Positions 40,315-52,653 of a DNA stretch of 64,000 nt are shown piece by piece. The stretch spans positions 868,001 to 932,000 of the forward strand of contig JAITYX010000032.1 in assembly GCA_021018815.1 (NCBI GenBank). The letters run 5' to 3'. The stretch is from Talinum fruticosum. Taxonomy: Eukaryota; Streptophyta; Magnoliopsida; Caryophyllales; Talinaceae. The notes below the pieces were generated by a model. The model saw only the letters and a program-made list of their open reading frames with translations, did not search any database and was not told where the DNA came from. The translations under genes were made by a program, and so were the position numbers. How positions within the stretch are numbered: position 1 is the stretch's first letter; each line of letters starts with the position of its first letter.

Positions 40315-43300
40315 TTATAGGGATGAGCTGGTTTCAATAACCGTGATTGAATCGTTGTCCCCCTGGCCACTGCAGTTGACTACAACCTTGGTTCCATGAG
40401 GTAAAGTTGGGCATAACTTCTCCAGGAAAGCCAGGGCATGACAGGCTTCGAGGGCCAGGAAGATTCCTTCTAATTTGCACAACCTCTTGTATGCTACAAT
40501 TAAGCACCAACATCGCAGTTTTGTCGTCAGTTTTAGGTCAGGATTAACCTTCCCTCCCCCATCCCCACCAAAAAAAAAAAAAAAACAAAGGATACTGAGT
40601 TTCTGTTGGAGCTTACCGTCTATGGCCTCTGCGTCTGTGATAGTGTAAAATTCTGCGCGCTTGCTGTCCTTCAGATAGCTGAGCTCAGGGCCAACAGCAG
40701 GGCATTCTAGTCTGCAGTTTCATGTCGGATGCAGTCTCAATTACTTTGTATCTGTTCCATAACAATCCAAAGTGGTTCTGGCTTAAGCTTGCCTAATTGA
40801 TAGTCGCTAATTATAATTGCTTGTGACATTGGTAACTATTGATCATAAGCATGGGTACTTGTTGGTAACTGTCATTCGTAACTATTGCTGACGGCTAACA
40901 ATTAATCATAACAGTTGGTAAATGTTAGTAAATACTAATCGTAACTGCTGCAAAATATTGTAATCGTTAATCATAACCATTGGTAACCATTAAAATTTAA
41001 CCAATAACCATTATTTATAGATGTTGAACCGAACATGTCCTTAGTTGACTTGATCAGTATATTAACTCAACCCTGAGAAAGGACAATCTGAACTTATTCT
41101 TAAACAAAGTTAGCTTATCCTAAAATGACTAGACATGATATGCTCTTTGATTTTTAAGAGTAACTTATTACACCACTCAATTGAAAACTAAACTTAACTC
41201 CACCTTCAATTAACTCAACTTGAAGACAGTGCTAGACATTCATTTGACTTAATCCAGTGATGATGCACCCCTAACCTCACTCGTAAGTTCATTAGGTTTA
41301 CACTATCAAGGAGGCTCAGTGAGTAGACTCACTTACCATTAACTCAACTTGAAGACAGTGCTAGACTTTCATTTGACTTAATCCAGTGATGGTACACCTT
41401 CTAACCTTACCCGTAAGTTCATCAAGTTTACACTCTATCGAGTAGGTTTAGGGAGTAAACTCACTTGCCATTGTTAAAAAATAAGTAAATAAAAATTCGG
41501 CCAACTTGAAACAGGTACGAGAATCTCACCCAGTTGCAACAGAATGTGGCTGAAGAATTTGACCTTCATCATCTTGCAACAAATAGCTCATGGTACCATG
41601 ATAAACACCCACATCTCCTTTAGCTAAGGCAGCTGAGTGCCTTCCACTGCATAACCCACAGCCTGCACCTTCAACTCCAACCAACCTCACCCCTTCATCT
41701 TCTCTAAACTCATGAAACAACCCCATTGCATTCGAACCACCCCCAACACAGGCAACCAGGACATCCGGCAACCCACCCCACTTCTCCATGGCCTGCCTCC
41801 TCACCTCTTTCCCTATCACTGATTGGAACTCTCTGACCATCGTCGGGCATGGGTGTGGCCCGATTACCGATGCTGGTGAGTAGTAGCTTGTCCCTGACTC
41901 TAAGCTACCGATCCATTCTCTGATTGCTTCTGAACTTGCATCTTTGAAGCTCCCATCTGTTGGCTTCACCTATAGGTGAAGATCAAGATGTATCAGTTAG
42001 TTGGCATTCATTTTGATGAGCACAAACCAAAAAAGCAGTTAAAACAAAAGAAAAAGATCATGAATATAAATTTCTTAGAAATCATAACAAAGAAAATAAG
42101 ATTTAATAAATAAAAAGTCATGTCCAATTAGCTAGAAAATAAATTTAAAAATAAGGGTATAAACGAAATTTCATCAATTATTTTTTCGGAGTAATTAACT
42201 TTACTAAATATATTATCTAAAAACACTTAACTCAAACAACTAATTCAAACAACTAATATAAATAACTAAAGCGTAACAGTTAATAATTGTTTACCAAATA
42301 AGGCCATAGAATTTATTCAATTTTGCAACTTTAATTTTCGGTATTTTATGTTTTGGATATGAAAATTTAAACATAAAGCTTATTTTTGGAGGTTTGTTTT
42401 GTTTTTGTAATGAAAGTCTGATGGGTGAGGCTTCATGGGGAGGGGGGATCAGGTTAATCCTGAGAAGAAAGTGTGAGTTTACTTGGGCTCCCAACAACTT
42501 CATAAGGCCGACAACGGATGGTCGCCTCTCAATATCCACTTGGCCCATGAAAACTATGCAATGAAGGCCAAGCTTGGCACATGTCGCAGCGGTGGCCAAC
42601 CCATGCTGGCCGGCCCCAGTGGCAGTCACAACGGTGGTGCAGCCCATTCTCTTGGCCATCATGGACTGTGCGAGGGCATTGTTTATGTTGTGACTGCCTC
42701 CGTGGTTGAGATCCTCTCTCTTTAGATATATCTTTGGACCTTGTCCTTCGACATTCTTGTAGTGCTCTGTTAACCTTTTGGCATAGTACAACGGTGTTTC
42801 TCTTCCTAGGTAATCCCTTAGACCCTCTGCTAACTCATTCTGTAACAAAAGATTCAAATTAACAGTTAAGGAATTCATAAGTTTAAGTTGTCGAGATATA
42901 AATTATGAGTAATAATTAGGTTTAAACATGTAAGGAATGAATGACGAATCCAAAGATAAGCTTATACTTGAGAAAGCACAACCGATTATTACTTGAAATT
43001 CGGGGTCGTCAAGGGCCTTGTAGAATTCATCTCCTAGACGTTCCAAGGATGAAATTAAGAGTTCGGACATGTATCTGCCTCCATACAACCCAAACCATCC
43101 AGCTTGGGTTGCAGTAAGAGTACACTTAGTTGAACGTCTAGGAGAACCGAAACCAATAGCCACCTTGGTTGAACCATTACGGTTACGTACTGGCTCGATC
43201 GAATTCGGCACGATAATACTCAAACATGATTTTCTTTCCCTTTTGTCATTGCACAAGCTTTTCCATGGCGGACCATGGAAAGCTGATTGAAGGAGATAGT

Positions 43301-43316
43301 TGCTTCCTGTTGTCAT
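40315..43316 (-). CDS. Tryptophan-synthase-beta-like protein lacking the PLP lysine, copy 1
   Basis: Exons in transcript order: 43316-42993, 42839-42483, 41969-41530, 40711-40617, 40493-40315, giving 464 residues with no internal stop. Residues 1 to about 70 look like a plastid transit peptide; the TrpB domain starts at WFGLYGGRY. In ordinary TrpB a lysine (K87 in Salmonella) binds PLP and condenses indole with serine. Here the motif reads [20 protein letters not shown], so the lysine codon is AAC (Asn). The catalytic Glu (E109) of AETGAGQHG is Ala in [10 protein letters not shown]. The phosphate loop [12 protein letters not shown], the GPHPCPTMVREF region and KRAEFYTITDAEA are kept. The GRGDKD C-terminal motif is changed to GQGDND, and a 5-base deletion relative to copy 2 shifts the last residues to a short tail. 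The COMM region is about 3 residues shorter than in plant TSB1. It cannot be a normal tryptophan synthase; the true role is unknown. Confidence 0.88.
41212..41471. repeat. 129-bp tandem duplication in an intron of TrpB-like copy 1
   Basis: Two units, 41212-41340 and 41341-41471, each contain AACTCAACTTGAAGACAGTG, differ by about 10-15% and end ACTTACCATT or ACTTGCCATT. They lie in the intron between exons 41969-41530 and 40711-40617. Copy 2 lacks them. Just downstream, 40795-41000 holds degenerate GGTAACTATTGATCATAA-like repeats. Confidence 0.9.
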
Positions 43317-43387
43317 TTTTAGAGAGAGAAGGGGGAGAGGAATGAATAGCTTCCTGAGATGAACTTACTGTTCGATGGGTACGTAGG

Positions 43388-43395
43388 ATTTATAA
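43388..43395 (-). promoter_or_regulatory. Putative TATA box of TrpB-like copy 1
   Basis: The minus strand reads GTTATAAATCC about 72 bases upstream of the ATG at 43316. Copy 2 has the same TTATAAAT core 111 bases upstream of its ATG. Confidence 0.5.
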
Positions 43396-43921
43396 CATAA
43401 TGAGGTTCACCAAAAAGACAAGCACCCAAAAAAAGTCACCAAAATCGTTTCCCAAATTCTAAGGTTAATTAATTAAACTAAAGGTTGTTTATATCATAGA
43501 TATCAACATATTCTAAGGTTAAATTAAATTAAAGGCTGACCTTGGCTAATAGATTTGGTTTTGATCAAGTCATTCTTGAATTGGATTGTCTTCATTTAAT
43601 TTCTAGGTCCAAGTATATCGTGTTCTTTTTGTGTGATTTTGATATTGTCCTAACTAGGAGAGTTGTTGTGTGTTAATAGTCATTTTGAATCTTGCTCTTG
43701 GGCTTATGTGAGGAGGGAGGGGAATAGCGTTGCCCATCAGCTTACTAAAAGCTCTAAAGTCGGCCCGGAACAAATTTAGGTTGGGGTTTGCCCACCCCAA
43801 ATTAGCTCTCGTGTAAGCTCTAATTCTACATTGAATTAATATATCAATGGTGGACTTCAAAAATAAAATAAAATAAAAAATAAAAAAGAGTAACTAGGAT
43901 ACATGTGTGTGCGCGGGCGCG

Positions 43922-43960
<39 letters not shown>

Positions 43961-45513
43961 TTAACCTCGTCATGCACTTATAGGGAGTGAAGTAAATCCC
44001 TATATCTATACAAAATTGTCTACGTTCCTACAAATATTACAAATGCTTTAAAAAAGAAAAACACAAATAAATTCAATATTAGAATGGACCAATAAATCAT
44101 GGCAATAATACTACCAAAATTCTAATTTTTAATATTGCATGCCAAAATTTGACAAAGGTTGATAATACTAACGTACACACATATGTTTAATAATGGATAT
44201 AAAAAATTTCAAAACATAAAAGAAAAGACCCTAATTTAATCAATCTTCAGTCCATACCAGTAGACCAAACCGGAAAGAAACGAAGACTGAATAACCAAAA
44301 TTTAAGAATTGAGGATCGGACAGTACTCCATCAATTTGATCCGATCCAGTTCGATCCAATCCATGCCGATTTTCGATCCAAAGACTGAGTAACCAAGATA
44401 AAAGATAATGCTGCATGTAAATTACCAAGTTGCTTTCAATTTTTTATTTACAAGAGTCCAAGCCAATATTAAATAAATTTTAGATTTTTGGATTAAAATA
44501 AATAATATTTTAGGGTATTGGACGTTTATATACCAAATTATAAAGTTGATTGATCATGCACTATAGTTTGGGGTGATTTTCTTTTCTAAACTACGACCTA
44601 CTTAAGAGGTGACAATTTAATTATTTTATGATCTGTCAAGTTGAGAATAATTGATTTAGTGGGTGTAGCACAGTAATTTTCCTTTTCTTAGCTTAACACA
44701 TCGTAAAACAGTCGAATTGATGTCCCTAAATAGTGGTGGTTTAGAAGAAAAAATCACCCCCAAAATACAATGGATGATCAGATCAACTTTATAGTTTAAT
44801 ATATAAACGTTCAATACCCTTAAAGTGCAATTTATTTTAATTCAAGGTATGGTTACACTCTTTAATATATTTTATTGGAATATGCTAATTTAATCTGGCA
44901 CAATTTGACGCAAACTTATATATTTGAATGTTCATGTCCCCACGCCCACACCGTATGCTATGTGTTACCCTATTTTAATTAACGTACGTATTCAGCTATA
45001 ATTTTCACAATATGGACCAAAAAATATGGACCAAATTTAATTTCTCAGTTTCCAATTAGTAAAGTATGTGGGCACCAAATCAACACACCGGTGACTTTTG
45101 ACTGAGTAGCTTTATTGATAAATAAAGATAGTTTAGTTTATAATTTTTTTAAAAAAATTATTATTTGCTGATATATGTGTTTGTTTGATAAATTTTTGTA
45201 CCATTGGATCGGGATAGTAATATTATTTTAAAACAACAAGTCATAATAATATTAATATCACTAGACGTTGATTTAACGACGAGCAAGTGGGATTTCCTTA
45301 CCCTATTCACATGTGTTTTATATGGTACACCTGATGTAAATATTATTTTTCAACATGGGATTTTTTTTTTTAATCAACCAACATGCATTTATTTATGAAA
45401 GATAGAAAAGGTAGATTTTTTTTTTTACATAATATGCATTATTTGTATGAAACTAATATCATTAAAAGAATAATAGTTGAATTAGAATCGGAAAGATTCA
45501 TTGTAACCTTTAG
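43396..45513. other. AT-rich spacer between TrpB-like copy 1 and the LINE
   Basis: No gene was seen. It holds a compound alternating purine-pyrimidine tract at 43900-43958: TG units, then CGCGGGCGCGC, then about 17 AT units. The rest is AT-rich DNA without recognisable structure. Confidence 0.5.
43900..43958. repeat. Compound (TG)n-CG-rich-(AT)n tract
   Basis: Alternating purine-pyrimidine sequence through ATGTGTGTGCGCGGGCGCGC followed by about 17 AT units. Such DNA can adopt non-B structure. Confidence 0.85.
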
Positions 45514-46593
45514 AAAAATAAAAGGGTAAGTTTCTACCTTTGTTCCTTGTTGGCTGCAACTGATTGAAAGATGACTTGCACTTCAAATCCTATAATAAGG
45601 ATTCTATTGTTGACATATATTCTCGTTGTTACTCACTTTACTTATGGTGATGACTATGTCCATAGTTCGTGGATGCTTGAATGGCACGTATATGTGCTTG
45701 TCCCATGGTAAGTATAGCTGCACTTTTTACCTACGAGTTGTCTAGTACTCGTGAAGGCATACCTCTTGATCTATGTTACCCCCTGGATGGGACGGAAGCC
45801 TAAAAGAGGAGTACCTCATAGTTACCACCGAATCAAGGATGACTTTCTCTTTTGTGCTTGAGATTCGTCCTATTGATCTACCTTCTTTCTTTGTTGTTCT
45901 TTCTCCCATTTGTCTCTTGGACCTCGGCTTTACTACTGCAACTTTTTATCTCTTTCTATTAGTTTCACTGAGTGATTTTTCAAAGCATGGCCGATCGATC
46001 TCTCCATTCTACTACGAGTCCATACGGATTAGTGGTTCTTTCATGGTTAATCCGATCTGTTGATGTTTCGCATGGCCTTCTCATGTGTCTTTACGAGTTC
46101 AAAGTCACCTACGGACTGGGTTGCTATCACTCTCGACATGACCCACTCGGACACAGAGCCACTGCAGGAAAATGCTTGGACACCGTTTCGGACTCGGGCT
46201 AAAGGTGGAAGTTCTATAGCGGTTTTATGTGAATGTATTTTGATGATCGGATACAAAATGCTATTTTTCCGAGTTTGACATTCTTTGCTACATTTGTAAC
46301 TTATTTACTTGGTGATTTTAAGGCGAGAGGAAATTTGGTTTTTTCCAAATTTCCCAAGGCTTTCCTTCCGACAAACCCCGAGGGGACTATCCCAAGTTAT
46401 GCAAGTGGTATAGCTCGACCTACGGTTATGCAATGAAAAAGCAGTTTCAGAATCCCCACTACTTTCGGTTGGGATTAGGATTCGCTTATTACAAGGATGT
46501 TGATAGTTTTATTCGAAACTACTAGCCCCTTGTTTGCACTAGGTGCCCTCAAAGGAGGTCGAATAAGTCATTTACATTCGTTAGTGATCTATT

Positions 46594-46971
46594 ATGAAAA
46601 TCATTAGCTGGAATGTACAACGAGTGAAAAGAGAGCGAATCTTGAGCGAGTTAAACTACATTAAGAATCTTCACCAGCCGGACATCTTATTTCTAATTGA
46701 AACTATGGTGAATGCTACAAACGCGGATAGAATTATACGTAAGCTAGGATTCGACCATTATGAAATGATCCCACCGGTTAACCATTCGGGAGGGATATGG
46801 GCATTATGGAACACAAAAAATGTTATTGTACACACATTAGCAAAAGAGGATCGAGCAATACACTTCTATGTTAAAGATAAAGTAGCTAACAAGGAATCTA
46901 TTATCTCGGGGTCTATGGTCCGACCCAAGAGCGTCATAAATCTGAGTTCTGGATTAAACTACCCCTTTTGA
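46594..46971 (+). pseudogene. LINE endonuclease N-terminal fragment
   Basis: An open stretch of 125 codons starting MKIISWNVQRVKRERILSEL. SWNVQ and LFLIETM are the first conserved motifs of the exonuclease-endonuclease-phosphatase fold used by L1 elements to nick target DNA. The frame is lost soon after SGSMVRPKS, so the catalytic His-Asp region is not continuous. Confidence 0.8.
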
Positions 46972-47657
46972 ATATTGTTTTTGATCTCCCGTGGTGTATA
47001 ATTGGGGATTTCAAGGAAATTTCAAGCGCTAATGAGAAAATAGGAGGAAACCGTCTTTCTCCGGATAAAATGGTCCGACTAAATCGTTTTATGAATTCCA
47101 TTAACTGAGCAGTACCTTACCACCGATTGGTAGGATCTTTACTTGGAAAAAATGTATTAGAGGCAATCTCATCTATGAACAGCTAGATAGAGCAATCGCC
47201 GGACACGATTGGCTCAACTCGCTACCCCGAAAGTAAAATTCTCCATGGCCCTTTTTCTTTCTCAAATCATTGTTATATCCTTATGGATACTAAGCCTCAT
47301 GATAACGAGACAAAAATTCCGCAGTTTCAGATTTCAACCGCATTGGGTTTCCTCCCCCAAAGTTGATAAAATTGTTCGGGATAACGAGGAAGAATGAGGT
47401 CGGAGGTACTTCATTGTTTCAAATTACGTGTAAACTTAAACGAATAAAAAGTCAGCTCAAAGATTGGAATAGAAAAACCAATCTAAATTTTAAAAACAAA
47501 ATGGAAGTTAATACTGAAAAATTCAGTATGTAGAAACCAATCTCATTAACCGACCCTTTAATTTCGGACTCAATCGGTGGCTTTGCAGATTAATTAGACA
47601 AAGAGAGAAGTTACTCATGTTTAATCAAAGGTACTGGGGAAAATTTTTCATAAAGAA

Positions 47658-49786
47658 ATGGTTAACGAAGGCGACAGGAACTCCAAGTTTTTTCATATCG
47701 TTGCTACGACTAGAAAACAAAGAAAGACAATTACCCGATTAAAAGATAGCTCAGGAATATGGATTGAAGACATGACATCCATTTGCGACAAATTTGTAAA
47801 TGATTACAAATGCCGATTCACAAGCAATCATAATAGAATAAAGATGCAACCATCATTTATTAATAAAATTAATGATGACCAAAGGAAGGATCTAACAAAA
47901 TTGGTCTTTATTGAAGAAATAAAAATGCGGTCTTCCGGATGGATGCATGTAAAGCCCCAGGTCCGGATGGTTTTGGCCCGGGATTTTTCAGAAATATTGG
48001 GATATCATGAGCCCGGATATTACTTCGATGCTCAATGATTTCCATAAGAAAGGGAAAATCCTTAAAGAAATAAACCACACGTTTATCACACTTATTCCAA
48101 AAGTCGATGACCCAGTCACTAGGAACCATTTCAAACCAATTAGCCTCTCAGTAACACGGTTTATAAGATTATTGCCAAGATTCTTGCCAATAGGCTTAAA
48201 GTTTGTTTAAATGATATCATCTCGCCTCTACAAAGTGCTTTTGTTCCTGGAAGACAAATCCATGACAATATTTTGCTCACCCATGAAATTATGAACAAAT
48301 TCAGACAAAGCAAAAGGGAAAACTGCTTGGGTGGCTCTTAAACTCGATATGGAAAAAGCTTATGATCAGGTTGAATGAGACTTCTTATTCGATTGCCTTA
48401 AAGGTATAGATTTCCCACCAAAGTGGATTAGTTGGATAAAGGAGTGTATATCCTCGGTCTCTTACTCTATCCTCATTAATGACCAACCTCAAGGGTTTTT
48501 CAATCCATCAAGAGGACTAAGACAAGGTGACCCACTCTCACCCTATCTTTTTCTTATCTCGTATGGAAGCCTTATCAGCAAGATTGATCCGTGCGGGAGC
48601 TGTTAGAAAACAAGGAATTGGAATTAAAATTAGTGCAAAGGGGATCTTATTCACCTCTGTTCTTTCGTCGATGATAGTCTTTTATTTTGCAAAGCAAGAA
48701 CACATGCTTTTGCAATCTAAAAAGATAATGGATGAGTTTTGTGCATCCTCGGGGCAACTGATTAATTTTCACAAATTTTCAATGGTGTTCACGCCTAAAG
48801 CGAGACGTAAAGGATAAGGAAATAGCTTCTACCATTTTCCATATTCCCATCATTGAATCTCTAGGAAGATATTTAGGTTGCTCAACTATCTATGGCAAAT
48901 TGAAAATTCCTTTATTCTCACCTCTTATTGAGAAAGCAAATAATAGCCTCGGTTCTTGGAAGGCAAATTGACTGTCAAAGCGGGTAGAACGGTATTAATT
49001 CAATCAAATCTAGAATCACTACCAGCCCATACTATGCAATGCTTTAAGCTCCCAAAACATATTTCCCACTCACTTGATAAAGTGAATAGGAATTTTTCCT
49101 GGAAGAATAATGGTAAAAAAGGTATGCCCATGATTGCTTGGGACCATATCTGCCGGCCAAAAAGCGAAGGTGGTCTAGGCTTACGAAAACCGATGATGTT
49201 AATTATGCCTTCCAATGTAAACTTATATGGAAGCTTTTTAAATAGCCAAATAATTTATGGGTCCGAATATGAAAGCGAAGTATGCAGGCCACGGCGATCT
49301 ATTCTCCGGACCCCAAAGCGAGGAGGACTCTTGGGTTTGGAAATCGCTATCTAAAAGCTACCCGACTTTCTCGTAAAGGGATTCGTTGGAAAATAGGTGA
49401 TGGATCTAACATTATATTCTAGACGGACTCGTGGTGCCACCACAAAAGTCTCCTTCAACTCACGAGCTTTGACCCACAATCTCTTGACCTACAATTAAGG
49501 GTCAATGCTTTCATTAACCAAGAAAATGATACCCCAAAACTTAGATTGGTTTTGCCAAACGAGCATATTGATATCATTACCGGTATCCAACTTTCAATGT
49601 TTACAAAACAGGACGAATCTCGTTGGGGATTAACGGGGAATGGTTTGTTCTCAACAAAAACGGCAACAAAGCTTGCCCGGAATGATCATAGGCATGACTC
49701 TTGGGAGGGTAACTGGATTTGGAACACGGATATACCCCTAAGATTAAGACCTTCCTCTGGCAATTTCTACAGGATGGACTACCTTT
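47658..49786 (+). pseudogene. LINE reverse transcriptase remnant in several frames
   Basis: The pieces, in order, are NEGDRNSKFFHIVATTRKQR, KAPGPDGFGPGFF, INHTFITLIPKVDDPVTRNH, QSAFVPGRQIHDNILLTHEI, LDMEKAYDQVE, SRGLRQGDPLSPYLFLIS, VDDSLLF and PAHTMQCFKLPKHISHSLDK. At least five frame changes and several stops separate them. Some frame changes again fall in short base runs (near 47993 and 48663). Confidence 0.85.
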
Positions 49787-50186
49787 GAAAGAGACCCTCG
49801 CAAAAAGGGTGTTCAATTAGACCCAACATGCAATATGTCCCATCATTATGAGGAATCAAGCGGTCATCTTTTCTTCAATCTGCTCAATAACCTCCCAAGC
49901 ATGGAACATGGCAAAAGCCACCAAGTGGATCCACTCTATTAATTTCGTCAATCCCCAATCTAATGGTATCTCTATCCTTAAAGCGACGCACAACTCCCTT
50001 TCAAAGGACCAGCTTTAACGATTCATCTTCCTCCTATGGAGTATTTGGAAGGAAAGGAACGCGGTTATCTTCAAACATGAGGATTTCCACCATATTAGAG
50101 TCCTCATTAGAACAAAGAAAGCAGCGGTGGAATGGAAATCAAGAAAAGCCTACTCCCCATCGGAGGTCTACTTAAAGGGAAGTACA

Positions 50187-50600
50187 TCAAGAGTTAAACG
50201 GCTTCATCCGGTAAAATGGAATAAGCCAAGCAATGGACATGTTAAACTCAATTTTGATGGTTCCTTAAGAAACAAAAGTGCAGCTATGGGCTTTCTATTG
50301 AGAGACAACTAGGGCAATCTTCTACTTTCGGGAGCAGCCAGGTTAGGGCACACGTCAATTTCGATCGCCAAGCGAGCGCACTTAGATTTGGAATTCAACA
50401 AGCAATCAAAGCGAATATTGGTAACATTGAAATTGAAGGTGACAACTTAATTATCATTGACGAGCATCGGAGGAAGGTACAAAACACCATGGGAATTTGA
50501 TTATATCATCCAAGACATCATACGGATGATGTCTACATTTCAAAGCTGCATCATCAAACATATCTACAGGGAAGCTAATACTGCAGACTAATTGGTTGGT
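50187..50600 (+). pseudogene. LINE RNase H remnant
   Basis: Contains VKWNKPSNGHVKLNFDGSLR, the usual start of the plant LINE RNase H domain with its first catalytic Asp. A TAG follows RDN near 50310, and later motifs are scattered in other frames. Confidence 0.7.
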
Positions 50601-50777
50601 TTACTATGGTTACAATGCAACGTCCCCAACCGTCCGGGATGAGAGCCCCTCCCCTTCCCTTTCATGTATTTTGGCAAATGATAATTTAGGCGGAACCCTT
50701 GTGAGAAGGGCTGTCTAAGTTTTGTTGCTTCCCTTCTTTACCCATTGCCAAAAAAAAAATAAAAGGGCAAGTTTACT

Positions 50778-51211
50778 AAGGTCATGTTCGCCAACAACGT
50801 TTGGAGTAGATTTTAACGTTTTGACCAAGTTAAAATACTAACCAACTAAATATTAGTGTTCGTTAAGATAGTGTTTCGACTATCACTTGCGGTAACTTAT
50901 AGCATTTCAAGTAGTGCTTATGAAAAGTTAAAAATATTAGTTTTTCACATTTAAAAGTAGTGTTTTATATTTTTTGACAAAACATCCCTTCATTAATTTA
51001 TATTTGACAAATTATCTATACCCTTTTATGTCAGTTTACAATAATCAACTAATTCAACCAATAGATTTATTGAACATATTTATTCAATCTGCTAAATTGA
51101 ACAATTATCTGCTAACAACTAAAATCGATAGATATTAGCTACCTAAACAGTATCGATTACGCAAACAACTATCACCTATTTAAACAACTCATTTTACCAA
51201 ACATAACCTAA
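50778..51211. mobile_element. Candidate MITE, about 430 bp, next to the LINE
   Basis: The left end TAAGGTCATGTTCG and the reverse complement of the right end TTAGGTTATGTTTG match at most positions, giving imperfect terminal inverted repeats. The interior is AT-rich and non-coding. It begins three bases after the LINE target-site duplication. A target-site duplication for this element itself could not be separated from the termini. Confidence 0.45.
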
Positions 51212-52653
51212 GTATAATAGAGTGATTTTTGTATGAACAAGTTTTCATTTAAGGCATATAAAATAAGAATATTAATATACTGAAATAAAAACTCAAATAC
51301 AGCAGGTCGTTTTTGACCCAAAACGAGTCATTGTTCAAAACATATGTTCAATTTTCCTTTCATGAAAACAAATTATATGGCACAATTTATTTGAAAAAAG
51401 AAAATTATACCATTGAGCCTGTGAGGAACGGCATTATAATTAGTTTTTTAACAAAATTTTCAGGCATACAATATTTTAAATTGGTGTTATAAAATAATTA
51501 TCTTTGGCTATAAAGTTACGTTATCTTGTAATATATAGGAAGTGCAAGCCCAAATACAAAAGTCTTTTTTGACTACTTATTTATTTATTATATGATATGA
51601 TATCATGACATTACCTCATAATATTATTTGGGACTTAGGGGAGGGAGGAGGATAGGATCAGTAGCCACTACATCATTGATCCCCTCGACATATTTATTTA
51701 CATATTTTGTCTCATTATATAGGTTAGACATAAAAATTAGTTAACTTATCTATTGATGTTTTCTCAATTGATATGATGAAGAGAAGATCCAACAAGTTTT
51801 TACTCTAAATTTCTGTCTACTTCCAAGGCACTAGTGAGTACACTTATGAGTACAATACGAGCGTGGCAAAGATCTCTGTGTATATCAAAAACTTATTCGA
51901 TCTGTTGCACACGAAGTGATTATTAAAATCTGTGGAAGAAGCAATTTTAATCCTATATAGAGGACTCAGAGTAATACTCTCACAGAACTCTTCTTCTAAA
52001 ACATCCCCAACATCACACATACACTATAGGGTAGGGACTAGGAGGGATACAAGGTTGCTGCTCTTGAGTTGTTGATGACTTCATTAGTACCCTTAGAACT
52101 TGTCTCTTGGCTAAGCGAGGATCCATTATAACAATGCATTCAATGGGCCCCTCAATCTCATCCTACAGATATGTCCTTGATAATTTCCTTACAAAGGTCT
52201 TTTATTATTGGACCCATAAAATTCTTTTCGTACTTTACATAATCCAACGATATCATTCTATTTTACAAGAACTCCTAAAGCGAATATGCATTTCTTCATC
52301 TCATAGGGTACACTATTTTGTGTTTCTCAATCTGAATTGTAGGTGTGTAATTATAAAATCTTCCAACTAGATGATAATAGATCTTTATTCAGCCAAAAAA
52401 ATGATAACAGTTATTTACAAGATCAATTGTTATGCGATTATTGTACTATCCACTGAAAACTTGTTTCTCTAGTTTATGAACTGAAGCCAATACATGCTAC
52501 CCCTACCCTAATCTTTTCTCCCCTCAAATATATATAGTAACTTTCATACATTTGATTATGTTATACTTAGTTTCAACCTAGTGCATTGCACATCGAGCAA
52601 GATGCAAATTTATGCAGCCTTACACTTGACAAGCATAGGAGCTCTTTCCGGGG
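51212..52653. other. Spacer between the candidate MITE and TrpB-like copy 2
   Basis: No gene was seen. The last part (about 52460-52650) is the 3' flank and probable 3' UTR of copy 2 and matches the flank of copy 1 near 40010-40310 (shared CATACATTTGAT and CTTGACAAGCATAG-like stretches). Confidence 0.5.

Larger units (their letters stand above)
45534..50754 (+). mobile_element. Decayed plant L1-type LINE with target-site duplication
   Basis: Flanking direct repeats are AAAAATAAAAGGGTAAGTTT (45514-45533) and the same with one change (C for T) at 50755-50774; the right copy follows an A run. Between them, in order, are an endonuclease start (MKIISWNVQ, FLIETM), reverse transcriptase motifs (APGPDGFGPGFF, SAFVPGRQIHDNI, RGLRQGDPLSPYLF, VDDSLLF), RVT-like C-terminal sequence (AWDHICRPKSEGGLGLRK) and an RNase H start (VKLNFDGSLRNKSAAMGFLL). 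This order is that of plant L1 elements. Many stops and frame changes interrupt it, for example a Trp codon turned to TGA in VE-DFL near 48378. It is therefore not autonomous. The first 1 kb should contain ORF1, but I could not recognise it. Confidence 0.88.

Noticed and set aside
40005..40370. Alternative longer C-terminus of TrpB-like copy 1
   Set aside because: This frame matches the copy 2 tail only after the 5-base indel. The spliced frame of copy 1 stops at 40315.
42483..42725. Plus-strand open frame opposite TrpB-like exon 2 (also 54068-54304)
   Set aside because: Antisense shadows of conserved coding exons.
45773..46436. LINE ORF1 open frames
   Set aside because: Position fits, but I see no zinc knuckle or other ORF1 motif, so no coding call is made.
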